A DNA stretch of 64,000 bases, taken from positions 1-64,000 of the forward strand of contig DASVPO010000031.1 in NCBI GenBank assembly GCA_036382855.1. The letters are read 5' to 3'. Below the pieces are notes generated by a model. That model was not told the origin of the DNA and ran no database searches. It worked only from the letters and a program-made list of their open reading frames with translations. This document shows positions 48,820-57,627 of the stretch, one piece after another. Position numbers and translations under genes: made by a program. Numbering within the stretch: the first letter of the stretch is position 1; each line of letters begins with the position of its first letter. This DNA comes from DASVTR01 sp036382855 (GTDB lineage: Bacteria; Acidobacteriota; Blastocatellia; Pyrinomonadales; Pyrinomonadaceae).

Positions 48820-48848
48820 ACTGTAATCCCTTGAAAAAAAGTTGTCAA
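48820..48848 (-). promoter_or_regulatory. sigma70-like promoter for the giant gene pair
   Basis: On the minus strand TTGACA (48843-48848, perfect -35), 17-bp spacer, TACAGT (48820-48825). It is the best promoter match upstream of the 48563 start. Confidence 0.45.
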
Positions 48849-48900
48849 GGATTTTAACTTCATAAAGGAGCGGCAGAAGCGATACTCTAATCGCGTTCAA

Positions 48901-48972
48901 TTAAACGTTTCCCTGCGCAGCTCTCGCGCCGTGCTCTGACGCTTCAAGCAGCAGCTTCTCTAAAGTCGTCAT
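48901..48972 (-). CDS. possible 23-residue peptide
   Basis: ATG preceded by AGGAAA at good spacing; encodes MTTLEKLLLEASEHGARA and five more residues. Codon choice looks coding-like, but the length is too short for confidence. It lies upstream of the predicted promoter of the giant pair on the same strand. Confidence 0.25.
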   Translation of the reverse strand: MTTLEKLLLEASEHGARAAQGNV

Positions 48973-49172
48973 TTCAATTTCCTGTAAATTTGAGAGCCAA
49001 CCCGCAGGAAAGACTTTGCGCCTACGGAATATAAGCGGCAGGAATTGGAAATTGGGGACTGGCTTCAGTTGATTGTTACCAAGCAACCGTCTCCGAGCCT
49101 TTCTGCGGCCGTGTGGGATTTCTTATCTAGCAAATTATTATCTTTGAGAATTTGATAAAGCCGCAAATCTGA

Positions 49173-49201
49173 TTGACGTTTAGGAGAGATGGATTTATAT
49201 C
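49173..49201 (+). promoter_or_regulatory. sigma70-like promoter for the secreted hypothetical gene
   Basis: TTGACG (49173-49178), 17-bp spacer, TATATC (49196-49201), 82 bp before the start at 49283. Confidence 0.35.
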
Positions 49202-49282
49202 TTGACAGACAGACTTGCCGGAGGCTCAGGACTGAGTAGTCCGGCCATTGAGACGACGGCGCTTACCATTGGAGTACGGGCC

Positions 49283-49984
49283 ATGAAAATTCTTTTACTC
49301 CTGCCTTTGCTGATAGCGTTAGTTTCGCCGTGTCAGGAGGCCACGGTTTCTAAGGATACTTCGGCGGTCGTGGTGCTCGGCTTCAAGTGGGCCAAGAGCC
49401 GGCAGATAATCGAGAAACTGGAAACTCCGAGCATCACTCCGGCGGCGGCCATGACTCCGGCGGATAAAAACTTCCAACGCAATCGCAGAATTAATGACCC
49501 TGCCGGGGTGAGAGACCCAAATGCGGATACGCTCGATGGGCGAAGCGCCGCGTTGGAAAAGAGCGTGCAGGAAGCGCGCACGCCCAAGCCTAAGCCCGTT
49601 GACGGTTTCGCGTACAGAGCCAAAATCAGGAACGCGAGCACGAAAGTCATCGAAGTTGTCTTCTGGGAATATCGCTTCAAGGAGAATGCGAATCCGGCGA
49701 CCGTTGTGCGGCGGCAGTTTCTTTGCGGCGTCAATATCAAGCCCGACAAGGAGAAGGAATTGCAGGCTTTTAGTTTGCTTGGGCCAAGCGATGTCATCAG
49801 CGTCGGCAGCTTGTCCAACAAGACGGGCGACAACCTTTTCGAAGAAACGGTCGTGATTAACCGCGTCGAATACGCTGACGGGTCAATCTGGCAACGCAGG
49901 GATTGGAATTTTGCAGAGGTGAAGTTAGGTATCGCACGCGCCATCGGAACCCCCTGGGGAGCAGAGATGTGTCGCGGACTGTGA
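49283..49984 (+). CDS. secreted hypothetical protein
   Basis: From the ATG at 49283 the 233-residue protein starts with a signal peptide (KILLLLPLLIALVSPCQEA); a cysteine near the cleavage region is not in a standard lipobox. An Ala/Pro- and charge-rich region follows (about 40-100), then a beta-rich C-terminal domain resembling a ligand- or structure-only sandwich (FAYRAKIRNAS, VVFWEYRFKEN, FLCGVNIKPDKEKEL). No enzyme motif is seen. A GGAG ribosome site supports this start over the longer reading from 49202. It probably acts in the periplasm or at the outer surface. Confidence 0.75.
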   Translation: MKILLLLPLLIALVSPCQEATVSKDTSAVVVLGFKWAKSRQIIEKLETPSITPAAAMTPADKNFQRNRRINDPAGVRDPNADTLDGRSAALEKSVQEARTPKPKPVDGFAYRAKIRNASTKVIEVVFWEYRFKENANPATVVRRQFLCGVNIKPDKEKELQAFSLLGPSDVISVGSLSNKTGDNLFEETVVINRVEYADGSIWQRRDWNFAEVKLGIARAIGTPWGAEMCRGL

Positions 49985-50044
49985 GCAGACCTGTTCTCCT
50001 TGCGCGCAGGAGCGAGGAGAGCTTAATGAGAGTTGCTTGACAAG

Positions 50045-50100
50045 CCAAATCCGCAGGACTGTCACCGATGAATCACTCGGTGGAGGGCTACGACATTTGG
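50045..50100 (+). promoter_or_regulatory. lysC leader element with lysine-riboswitch-like 3' core
   Basis: The leader reads ACTGTCACCGA (50058-50068), a loop, then TCGGTGGAGGGCTA (50077-50090). ACUGUCA-stem-UGGAGGGCUA is the characteristic P5/J5-1 side of lysine riboswitches (compare the Bacillus and E. coli lysC leaders). An outer helix CCAAAT/ATTTGG encloses it. The normal 5' half (AGAGGUGCG, GCCGAAG) is not seen upstream, so this may be a shortened, degenerate or different lysine-type switch. The downstream gene, aspartate kinase, is the expected target. Confidence 0.5.
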
Positions 50101-50113
50101 ATGGCGCTTGCGG

Positions 50114-50135
50114 CGCGCTTTCTCAACAAAGCGCG
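50114..50135 (+). promoter_or_regulatory. hairpin in the lysC leader (possible antiterminator part)
   Basis: Perfect 8-bp stem CGCGCTTT/AAAGCGCG between the riboswitch-like element and the terminator. Confidence 0.4.
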
Positions 50136-50158
50136 ACCTCTCTAATCTTTTGCTCAGA

Positions 50159-50205
50159 AGGCCGGTCGTATCTTTCTCTCTTACGACCGGCCTCTCTTGT
50201 TTTTC
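50159..50205 (+). terminator. strong terminator before lysC, likely attenuator
   Basis: Perfect 12-bp stem AGGCCGGTCGTA/TACGACCGGCCT with an 11-nt loop and a following T-rich CTCTTGTTTTTC. It sits 68 bp before the lysC start and after the lysine-like element, as expected for transcriptional attenuation. It could also simply end the upstream transcript. Confidence 0.75.
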
Positions 50206-50272
50206 AGGCGCACCGTTATTTAACACTCCGAGAACTTTTGTTGACGCGCCCTTCCCCGACGAGTTTTTAGCC

Positions 50273-51694
50273 ATGATGCCAACGGTAATGAAATTTGGCG
50301 GCACGTCGCTTGAAGACACGGAAGCGTTTGAGCGCGTCCGTCGTATCGTCCGGGCAGAGAGAGCGGCGCGTCCAATCGTCGTCGCTTCCGCGATGAGCCG
50401 CTTCACGGATGCGTTGCTACAGAGTGCATCGCTGGCAGCCGGTAAGAGCACGGACGAAGCGTTACCGCTGCTTCAGGAACATTTTGAACGCCACCTCGCA
50501 ATCGCGCGCAACCTCCTTGCAGCGGAAGCAAAAGCATCCTTTGAAGTGCAACTTACAGGCGCGCAGCAGGAGATTGAAGAACTCCTGCGAACAATCAACG
50601 CAGCCGCAGATTCTACAACCTGCCTCGCTCTGCAAGACGCCGTTGCCTCCTACGGTGAGCGGCTTTCGGCCAACTTGCTCGCAACGATTCTTCTCGAAGC
50701 AGGACTTCCGGCCCGTTATGTTGATGCGCGTCGTTGCATTGTGACGACTGACGAGCACGGCCGCGCAGAACCTTTAATGGAAGAGACCGCGCGCCGCACG
50801 CGAGCAGAGCTTGAGCCGCTGCTTGCGGCTTCAGAAATTCCCGTGCTCGGCGGCTTCATCGCCTCTTCCGCAAGCGGCACGACGACAACGCTCGGACGCG
50901 GCGGCTCCGACTACACTGCTGCACTCGTCGGCGCGTCGCTCGCCGCACGCGAGATACAGATTTGGACGGATGTGTCGGGCGTGTTGACGGCAGACCCGCG
51001 CATCGTTAAAGCAGCGCGCACGATTCCGCGTATGATCTACGCAGAGGCAGCCGAGCTCGCTTACTTCGGTGCGAAGGTGCTGCATCCGAAAACGATTCAA
51101 CCCGCCATCGAACAGCACATCCCTGTCCGCATCTGCAATTCCCACGCGCCTGATGAGGCCGGCACGCTCGTCTTCACAGAGACGGAGACGCTGCCGCACA
51201 CCGTCAAGGCCATCGCGCATAAAACAGGCAGCCCCATCGTACAGATTATTTCCGCACGGATGCTCGGCGCATACGGCTTCCTGCACGCTATCTTCGAAAT
51301 CTTCAACCGTCACCGCACAGTGATTGACGTTGTGACGACATCCGAGGTCAGCGTCTCGCTTTCGCTCGACGACACGACTGCGCTGCCTGCCATCATCGAG
51401 GAGTTGAAACGTCTTGGCGATGTTCAGGTTGAGCGGCCGAGCGCCATCATCTGTGTCGTCGGTGAAGGACTCAGGAACACTGCCGGCATCGCCGCGCGCG
51501 TCTTCAATTGCCTGTCAGACATCAATGTCTCTCTCATCTCGCAGGGCGCTTCCAGCATTAACCTGACTCTCGCCGTCGCGGAAGAGGATTTGCCCGAAGC
51601 CATTAACCGTCTTCATGCAGTCTTCTTCGAGAGCGAAAGTGTGGCGACAACAGATGAAACGGAAGCTTGTGCGGCGCGGGAGGCTACGCGTTAA
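50273..51694 (+). CDS. lysC: aspartate kinase
   Basis: A 473-residue monofunctional aspartokinase from the ATG at 50273, beginning MMPTVMKFGGTSL; an upstream reading would run through the terminator hairpin. It phosphorylates aspartate, the first step toward lysine, threonine and methionine. The kinase domain has TLGRGGSDYTAAL, WTDVSGVLTADPR and the segment AKVLHPKT. Two ACT-type regulatory repeats follow at the C-terminus (after about residue 305), suggesting lysine feedback control. It heads the diaminopimelate gene run. Confidence 0.95.
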   Translation: MMPTVMKFGGTSLEDTEAFERVRRIVRAERAARPIVVASAMSRFTDALLQSASLAAGKSTDEALPLLQEHFERHLAIARNLLAAEAKASFEVQLTGAQQEIEELLRTINAAADSTTCLALQDAVASYGERLSANLLATILLEAGLPARYVDARRCIVTTDEHGRAEPLMEETARRTRAELEPLLAASEIPVLGGFIASSASGTTTTLGRGGSDYTAALVGASLAAREIQIWTDVSGVLTADPRIVKAARTIPRMIYAEAAELAYFGAKVLHPKTIQPAIEQHIPVRICNSHAPDEAGTLVFTETETLPHTVKAIAHKTGSPIVQIISARMLGAYGFLHAIFEIFNRHRTVIDVVTTSEVSVSLSLDDTTALPAIIEELKRLGDVQVERPSAIICVVGEGLRNTAGIAARVFNCLSDINVSLISQGASSINLTLAVAEEDLPEAINRLHAVFFESESVATTDETEACAAREATR

Positions 51695-51703
51695 AGTTTC
51701 GAG

Positions 51704-52765
51704 ATGAATCTAACCGAGTTAACAAGAACGCTGATAGATATTCCGTCCGTCACAGGCGAAGAGATGGCCGTGGGGCGTTTTCTCAGTTCGTATCTCGAAG
51801 GTCTGGGCTACAGTGTCGAAGCGCAGGAGATAGCGGAGAATCGCGCCAACATCATCGCGGCGACTTGTGATGCGCCGCACATCTTTTTCTCGACGCACAT
51901 GGATACCGTGCCGCCGCACATCGCGGCGAGCGAAGACGAAGATAATATTTACGGGCGCGGTGCGTGCGACGCGAAGGGAATCATAGCGGCGCAGATTGTT
52001 GCCGCCGAACAATTGCGCGCCGAAGGTATAGAGGATATCGGGCTGCTTTTCACTGTGGACGAAGAAGCAGGAAGCGCAGGCGCGCGTGCGGCGAACCTTC
52101 ATCCCTTCTCTTCCTCCAGCCGCTTTCTCATCAACGGTGAGCCGACAGACAATAAACTCGCCGTCGGCTCGAAAGGCTCTCTGCGGCTGAGGATTCGGAC
52201 AGAAGGGCGCGCAGCGCATTCGGCCTATCCTGAGCATGGCGATTCGGCCATCGAGAAACTGCTCGACGTGCTGGCAGACATACGCGCGTGCAGTTGGCCC
52301 ACAGACGAATTTTTCGGTGAGACGACCTGCAATATAGGAATAGTTGAGGGCGGAACGAGAGTCAACGTGATTCCAGCTGGAGCTTATGCCGACTTGCAGA
52401 TACGCCTCGTCACGCACGCCTCCATCATCAAAGAGGTGCTGGAAAGCGTCGTGGCCGGGCGCGCTTCGGTTGAGTATTTCTCCGTCTCAGAGCCCGTCAG
52501 GATGCTGGCGCTTGAAGGGTTCGATTCCTGCATCGTGCGCTTCACGACAGACGTTCCGCAGCTTGCCGCATGGGGTCAGCCTCTGCTGCTCGGCCCCGGC
52601 TCGATTCTTGATGCGCACACCGAGCACGAGCGCGTTACAAAGCGCGAACTATCAGAGGCCGTCAAGTTATACGTGAGTTTGGTTAAGACGTTAAAGGCTC
52701 GCGTTTCCGGCGATGCGCGGCATGTGGGCGGCGTCTGTGAAGTTGAGGGAGCGTTGGAAAGATGA
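51704..52765 (+). CDS. dapE: M20 metallopeptidase, probable succinyl-diaminopimelate desuccinylase
   Basis: A 353-residue M20 zinc hydrolase. Metal ligands are visible as His65 and Asp67 (STHMDTVPP), Asp89 (GRGACDAKG) and the Glu pair at 120-121 (TVDEEAGS). The dimerisation domain is intact. M20 members also include ArgE and LysK, but the placement between lysC and dapB, with dapD in the run, points to desuccinylation of N-succinyl-LL-diaminopimelate. Its stop overlaps the dapB start by 4 nt (ATGA). Confidence 0.87.
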   Translation: MNLTELTRTLIDIPSVTGEEMAVGRFLSSYLEGLGYSVEAQEIAENRANIIAATCDAPHIFFSTHMDTVPPHIAASEDEDNIYGRGACDAKGIIAAQIVAAEQLRAEGIEDIGLLFTVDEEAGSAGARAANLHPFSSSSRFLINGEPTDNKLAVGSKGSLRLRIRTEGRAAHSAYPEHGDSAIEKLLDVLADIRACSWPTDEFFGETTCNIGIVEGGTRVNVIPAGAYADLQIRLVTHASIIKEVLESVVAGRASVEYFSVSEPVRMLALEGFDSCIVRFTTDVPQLAAWGQPLLLGPGSILDAHTEHERVTKRELSEAVKLYVSLVKTLKARVSGDARHVGGVCEVEGALER

Positions 52766-53463
52766 GGCTCGCCGTCTTCGGAAATGGCTCGATGGGCCAA
52801 CTCGTCTGCGCACGCGCGGGCGACGAGGGCCACGAGGTAGCGCTTGTCTTAACTTCGCGCGACGCAGGGCGCAGCGCTGACGAAATTCAGCAATCGCTAC
52901 GCGGACTCGACGCAGCCATAGATTTCACAGTGGCCGACGCGGTGCTCGCAAACGTCGCGGCCTGCGCGCGTGCAGGTGTGCCGCTCGTGGAGGGCACAAC
53001 GGGCTGGCAGGCGCGCGAAAAGGAGGTGCGCCGCATCGTCGCAGAGCATAATGGTGCGTTCATCTACGGTGCAAACTTCTCCATCGGCGTCAATCTTTTT
53101 TACCGTATCGTCGCGCGGGCCAGCGAGTTGTTTGAGGGCGTTGAAGACTATGCCCCGTTTATCGAAGAAGCGCACCACGCGCGCAAGCGTGATGCGCCTT
53201 CGGGCACGGCGCTCCGATTGCGCGAGCTAATGCGTGTCAACAAAGGTGAGATTCCCATCGCGAGCACACGCGCAGGCTTCATTCCGGGCACGCACCGCGT
53301 CGGGTTCGATGCGGCCGCAGACCAAATCACACTGACACACACGGCGCGCACGCGCGAGGGTTTTGCTGCGGGTGCGCTGCTGGCCGCGCGCTGGATTATT
53401 GGACGACGCGGCGTTTATGAGTTTTCGGAAACGCTCGATGAGATTCTGCACGAAAGGACTTAA
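52762..53463 (+). CDS. dapB: 4-hydroxy-tetrahydrodipicolinate reductase
   Basis: A 233-residue DapB, a short form of the family (often about 265). The N-terminal Rossmann motif is FGNGSMGQ. The substrate motif EAHHARKRDAPSGT (residues 136-149) has His139, Lys142 and the SGT loop. It reduces 4-hydroxytetrahydrodipicolinate with NAD(P)H. It overlaps dapE by 4 nt and ends 6 bp before dapA, showing tight coupling. Confidence 0.95.
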   Translation: MRLAVFGNGSMGQLVCARAGDEGHEVALVLTSRDAGRSADEIQQSLRGLDAAIDFTVADAVLANVAACARAGVPLVEGTTGWQAREKEVRRIVAEHNGAFIYGANFSIGVNLFYRIVARASELFEGVEDYAPFIEEAHHARKRDAPSGTALRLRELMRVNKGEIPIASTRAGFIPGTHRVGFDAAADQITLTHTARTREGFAAGALLAARWIIGRRGVYEFSETLDEILHERT

Positions 53464-53469
53464 GCGAAG

Positions 53470-54393
53470 ATGACGATGAAGGTTGATTGGCTGCGCGGCT
53501 GCGCCACAGCGCTCGTGACTCCGTTTGCCGCGAGCGGCGCGATTGATGAAGAAGCCTTTCGTGCATTAATTGAATACCAGATAACAGGCGGCGTGCGGCT
53601 TCTAGTCCCTTGCGGCACGACGGGCGAGAGCGCAACGATGACGGAGGATGAAGACCAGCGTATTATCAAAATCGCGGTCGAAGCGGCACGCGGCCGCGCA
53701 CGCATCATCGCCGGCACTGGAAGCAACGCGACCAGTTGGGCCATCGAAAATTCGCTGATCGCGCGCGACCTCGGCGCAGACGCCGTGCTCGTCGTCGCTC
53801 CCTACTATAACAAGCCAACGCAGGAAGGAATGTACGCACACTTCCGCGCTGTCGCTGAAGCTGTCAGCGATTTGCCGGTCGTTATCTACAACGTGCCCGG
53901 CCGCACAAGCTCAAACATCGCGGCGCAGACAACGCTCCGTCTCGCGCGCGATGTCGAAAACATCGCTTCCGTCAAGGAAGCATCCGGCGACCTCGCGCAG
54001 ATAATGGCAATCCTGCGCAATCGTCCCGAAAACTTCTCCGTCCTTTCGGGCGACGATGCTTTTACTTTCGTCCTGCTCGCTCTCGGCGCTGACGGCCTCA
54101 TCTCAGTCGCTGCAAACGAAGCGCCTGCCTTTATGTCGCAGATGGTCAATCGAGCGCTCGAAGGCGATTGGAACGGCGCGCGCGAGCTACACTACAAGCT
54201 GCTGCCGCTGATGGAGGCCAACTTTATCGAATCAAGCCCCGGGCCTGTAAAGGCGGCGCTGGCGCTAATGAATATGATTGAAGAAAACTTGCGATTGCCG
54301 CTCGTCCCCGTGCAGGATAAAACGCGCTCGCGATTGCGCGAAGTGCTTGCCGAACTCGGACTCTTAAAGGAATCAACACATGTCGCTGCATGA
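53470..54393 (+). CDS. dapA: 4-hydroxy-tetrahydrodipicolinate synthase
   Basis: A 307-residue class I aldolase that condenses pyruvate with aspartate semialdehyde. GTTGESAT (49-56), Tyr140 (VVIYNVPGRT) and Schiff-base Lys169 (ASVKEASGD) are intact, and the length is typical. It overlaps the dapD start by 14 nt. Confidence 0.96.
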   Translation: MTMKVDWLRGCATALVTPFAASGAIDEEAFRALIEYQITGGVRLLVPCGTTGESATMTEDEDQRIIKIAVEAARGRARIIAGTGSNATSWAIENSLIARDLGADAVLVVAPYYNKPTQEGMYAHFRAVAEAVSDLPVVIYNVPGRTSSNIAAQTTLRLARDVENIASVKEASGDLAQIMAILRNRPENFSVLSGDDAFTFVLLALGADGLISVAANEAPAFMSQMVNRALEGDWNGARELHYKLLPLMEANFIESSPGPVKAALALMNMIEENLRLPLVPVQDKTRSRLREVLAELGLLKESTHVAA

Positions 54394-55216
54394 GCGAATC
54401 GAAGAGTTGGCCCAGAGGGGCGCGGGAGAATTTACGGGCGATGACCGCACGCTGTTTGATGAATTCAAAGCTGCTTTGAATCGCGGCGAGGTGCGCGCCG
54501 CCGAGCGCACAGAAGATGGAGTGTGGCGCGTCAACTCTTGGGTCAAGCGCGGCATCCTGCTCGGTTTTCGCATGGGCGCGCTCGCTGATATGTCTCCGTC
54601 AGACAAGAGCCTACGCTTTTTCGACAAGGAGACTTACCCTGTGCGCGCTTTAACGTTAGAGAATCGGGTGCGCGTTGTGCCGGGCGGGTCGAGCATTCGC
54701 GACGGCTCTTATCTTGCGCCCGGCGTTGTCTGTATGCCGCCGATGTACGTCAACGTCGGAGCTTATGTTGATGAAGGAACGATGATTGACAGCCACGCGC
54801 TCGTCGGTTCGTGCGCGCAGGTTGGCAAGCGCGTGCACCTTTCGGCGGCCGCGCAGGTGGGCGGCGTTCTTGAGCCCATCGGCGCAGTGCCGGTCATTAT
54901 CGAAGACGATGTGCTCATCGGCGGCGGGTGCGGAGTTTACGAAGGCACTATCGTGCGCGAACGCGCCGTGCTCGCCGCAGGCACTATCCTGACCGGCTCG
55001 ATGCCCGTGTTCGACCTCGTGCACGAGCGCATCTATCGCCGCACAAGCGAAACGCCGCTTGAGATTCCGGCGGGCGCGGTCGTTGTTCCCGGCACACGCG
55101 CCGTCGAAACAGAACGCGGGCGCGCGTGGGGGCTTTCGCTTTATGCGCCCGTCATCGTCAAGTATCGCGATGAGAAGACAGACCGCTCTGCGCAACTGGA
55201 GGACTATCTGCGTTGA
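54380..55216 (+). CDS. dapD: tetrahydrodipicolinate N-succinyltransferase
   Basis: A 278-residue left-handed beta-helix acyltransferase. The N-terminal helical cap is followed by hexapeptide-type repeats (DGSYLAPGVVCMPPMYVNVGA, VLIGGGCGVYEGTIV). With this gene the pathway is the succinylase branch. Its stop TGA overlaps the TTG start of the next gene (TTGA), so the two are translationally coupled. Confidence 0.94.
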   Translation: MSLHERIEELAQRGAGEFTGDDRTLFDEFKAALNRGEVRAAERTEDGVWRVNSWVKRGILLGFRMGALADMSPSDKSLRFFDKETYPVRALTLENRVRVVPGGSSIRDGSYLAPGVVCMPPMYVNVGAYVDEGTMIDSHALVGSCAQVGKRVHLSAAAQVGGVLEPIGAVPVIIEDDVLIGGGCGVYEGTIVRERAVLAAGTILTGSMPVFDLVHERIYRRTSETPLEIPAGAVVVPGTRAVETERGRAWGLSLYAPVIVKYRDEKTDRSAQLEDYLR

Positions 55217-56346
55217 GCGAGTTTCAACCGGCGAAGCGATTGCGTGGCATACAGAAGAGCATGATTCGCCAACTCTTCGACCGCGCGCTCCCAAACAGCA
55301 TCAATCTTGGGTTGGGCGAACCCGACGTGCCGACGCCGGACATCATCAGAGAGACGGCCGCGCGCATCGTTAAAGAAGAACAGAACGGCTACACCTCACA
55401 TGCAGGACTTCCCTCTTTACGCGAGCGCATCGCGGCCGACTATCCGTACATAAAATCAAAAGCGGAGCGCGTCATCATCACCGCAGGTTCTCAGGAAGCC
55501 CTGTACCTTGCCTTGATGACGCTGGTTGATGAGGGAGACGAAGTGCTCCTGCCTGACCCCGGTTTCGTCGCCTACCCGACAATCGTGCAGATGGCTGGCG
55601 GGCGTCCAGTCTTCTATCGCATGCCTTCGCAACAGGATTTCTCCTTCGACGCCGGAGAGTTTCGCAGACGATTGACGAAACGCACGAAGGTCGTCGTCCT
55701 GATTAGTCCTTCCAATCCGACCGGGCGCACGCTTACGCCGGATGACCTCGCAGCGATGGCAGAAGCGCTCGAAGGCACAAACGCCTACGCCATCAGCGAC
55801 GAGATTTACCGCGATTTGTACTACACAGACGAGCGGCCAGCATCATTCTCAGATTACTACGCGCGCACACTCATTATCAGCGGCCTCTCGAAATCGCTGA
55901 GCATGACGGGCTGGCGTCTGGGCTGGATGTGCGGCGATGAGAGCGTCGTCAAGAGCGCGCTCATCCTGCACGGCTATGTGACGACCTGCGCTTCGACCGT
56001 CTCGCAGAAGACCGCACTTGAGGCCGCATGGACCACAGAGGCCGAACATGCCAGAGCGTTGATGCGCCGGATTTTTCGGGAGCGTCGCGATTACCTTCTC
56101 TCCCTCATACACGAGCGCGAAGGCTGGCGCGCCGTCACACCCGACGGAGCTTTTTACACGATGGTCAAAACGGGCGCTCAGGTTGATTCTCTGACAATGG
56201 CGGAGACGATGCTTGCGCACGGCGTTATCACAGTGCCGGGCGCGGCCTTCGGCAGTGAGGGCGAAGGCTACCTGCGTGTCTCATTCTGCGCTGAAAAACC
56301 CGTGCTCGAAGAGGGTGTTCGTCGTATGTCTGAAGCTCTCGCGTGA
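55213..56346 (+). CDS. dapC: PLP aminotransferase, probable N-succinyldiaminopimelate aminotransferase
   Basis: A 377-residue fold-type I aminotransferase. PLP Lys227 is in SGLSKSLSMTGWRLGW, with NPTGR and DEIY earlier (about 168-172 and 196-199). By position it should transfer an amino group to N-succinyl-2-amino-6-ketopimelate. The TTG start is embedded in TTGA with the dapD stop. An aspartate aminotransferase role in another pathway cannot be excluded by sequence. It is convergent with asd. Confidence 0.85.
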   Translation: MSEFQPAKRLRGIQKSMIRQLFDRALPNSINLGLGEPDVPTPDIIRETAARIVKEEQNGYTSHAGLPSLRERIAADYPYIKSKAERVIITAGSQEALYLALMTLVDEGDEVLLPDPGFVAYPTIVQMAGGRPVFYRMPSQQDFSFDAGEFRRRLTKRTKVVVLISPSNPTGRTLTPDDLAAMAEALEGTNAYAISDEIYRDLYYTDERPASFSDYYARTLIISGLSKSLSMTGWRLGWMCGDESVVKSALILHGYVTTCASTVSQKTALEAAWTTEAEHARALMRRIFRERRDYLLSLIHEREGWRAVTPDGAFYTMVKTGAQVDSLTMAETMLAHGVITVPGAAFGSEGEGYLRVSFCAEKPVLEEGVRRMSEALA

Positions 56347-56365
56347 TTAGAGCGTGCATCGTGAA

Positions 56366-57499
56366 TCAGATTCTACGGTAAACCAGACCCTTCGCGATCG
56401 CTGCTTCCGTCGCTAGGACTGCGCCGCCTGCCGCTCCAAGTATAGCGTTGTGCGAAAGCGCCGTGAAATAAACTGTCGCTTCCTCTTCGTCAATACTCAA
56501 CTGCCCGATGCTGACGGCCATTCCGTTTTCCGTCATCACGTCCAGAAGCGGCTGCGGCCTGTCAGGCTCCGGCAGGTAATGAAGAATCCTGCGGGGCGTT
56601 GACGGTAAACGTTCGAGCGGTTTGTACGCCTGCCAGCGTTCTATGATTTGTGCTCTCGTCGGAGTTGATTTGAATTTGACGGCGGCGTGAGCCGTGTGCC
56701 CGTCGAGCACGCCGACTCTTACGCACCTTGCTTTAATCTTCATGTTCGCAGCCGGAATGATTCCGTCCGCCCCGACTCGCCCCCAAATCTTGAGCGGCTC
56801 GGTCTCCGATTTTTGCTCCTCGCCGTTGATTGAAGGAATCAGGTTTCGCTCCATCGCGGGCCAGATGTCGAAGGTCTTGCCCGCGCCGGAAATCGCCTGC
56901 TCGCTGTGAACGTTTATCCTTTCGATTCCGAATTCCCTCAGCGGCTCAAGCGGAATCACGTAGCTCTGGATGGAGCAATTGCTCTTCACCATGAGAGCGC
57001 CTGTGCTGTAGCCTCTGGCTGTGCGTTGCAGCGGGACAACATCCAGATGATGCGTGTTAACGGCCGGTATCACCATCGGCACAAACGGGTCTTGACGATA
57101 CGCGGAGTTGTTCGATGTCAACCAGAGGCCGCGCGCGGCGTAAGCGTGTTCAAGTTTCAGCACGCTCTCCTTATCTAGATTGACGGCGCAGAACGCAACA
57201 TCCACCTGCGCGCTTATCTCGTCCACCTCCTCCACATCCATCACGCTCATGCGCGCCACCGCCTCCGGCACGCCAAACTCCATCGCCCATCGCCCGCCGA
57301 CCGCCTCCGCATATGTTTTCCCGGCCGAACGAGCAGAGGCTGCAACCGCTACCACTTCAAACCACGGATGGTCTTTCAGCATCCGTAGAAACTGCTGCCC
57401 GACCATCCCGGTCGCACCCAACAGAGCAACCTTCAGCTTGCCGCCGCGAAGCCCTGCTCCGCCTTCTTCAAGCGATGCTATTTCCGCTGCTTCAACCAT
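56366..57499 (-). CDS. asd: aspartate-semialdehyde dehydrogenase
   Basis: A 377-residue ASADH that reduces aspartyl phosphate to the semialdehyde, feeding DapA. The NADP motif GATGMVGQ is at 28-35, and the active-site Cys175 lies in KSNCSIQSY. The sequence type resembles the archaeal/fungal branch rather than the E. coli one. The first 21 residues have no counterpart and could be leader sequence; start is uncertain. It faces the dap run on the opposite strand, so it is separately regulated. Confidence 0.93.
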   Translation of the reverse strand: MVEAAEIASLEEGGAGLRGGKLKVALLGATGMVGQQFLRMLKDHPWFEVVAVAASARSAGKTYAEAVGGRWAMEFGVPEAVARMSVMDVEEVDEISAQVDVAFCAVNLDKESVLKLEHAYAARGLWLTSNNSAYRQDPFVPMVIPAVNTHHLDVVPLQRTARGYSTGALMVKSNCSIQSYVIPLEPLREFGIERINVHSEQAISGAGKTFDIWPAMERNLIPSINGEEQKSETEPLKIWGRVGADGIIPAANMKIKARCVRVGVLDGHTAHAAVKFKSTPTRAQIIERWQAYKPLERLPSTPRRILHYLPEPDRPQPLLDVMTENGMAVSIGQLSIDEEEATVYFTALSHNAILGAAGGAVLATEAAIAKGLVYRRI

Positions 57500-57627
57500 C
57501 GTCTCTTTTCGCTTGCGCTCCTCTCGCGCAGTCGCCCTGCTGTAAAGCTGATGCGACTGCTACAGCTTATCACTCATTAGCAGCAAGCGCAGAATCGTTA
57601 CGCCCTCGCTTGAAGTAAACTCCTCAC

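Larger units (their letters stand above)
48564..49282. other. 719-bp intergenic region with divergent promoters
   Basis: No convincing long gene. It contains a minus-strand promoter for the giant pair with a structured 260-nt leader, a plus-strand promoter for the secreted protein at 49283, and one possible 23-residue ORF. The leader helix AATGAT/ATCATT (48748-48753 with 48798-48803) encloses a GGGG-CTGAACT-CCCC hairpin. Confidence 0.5.

Noticed and set aside
50108..50272. N-terminal extension of aspartate kinase from 50108
   Set aside because: It would translate through the terminator and hairpin and has no similarity to aspartokinase N-termini; MMPTVMKFGGTS is the family start.
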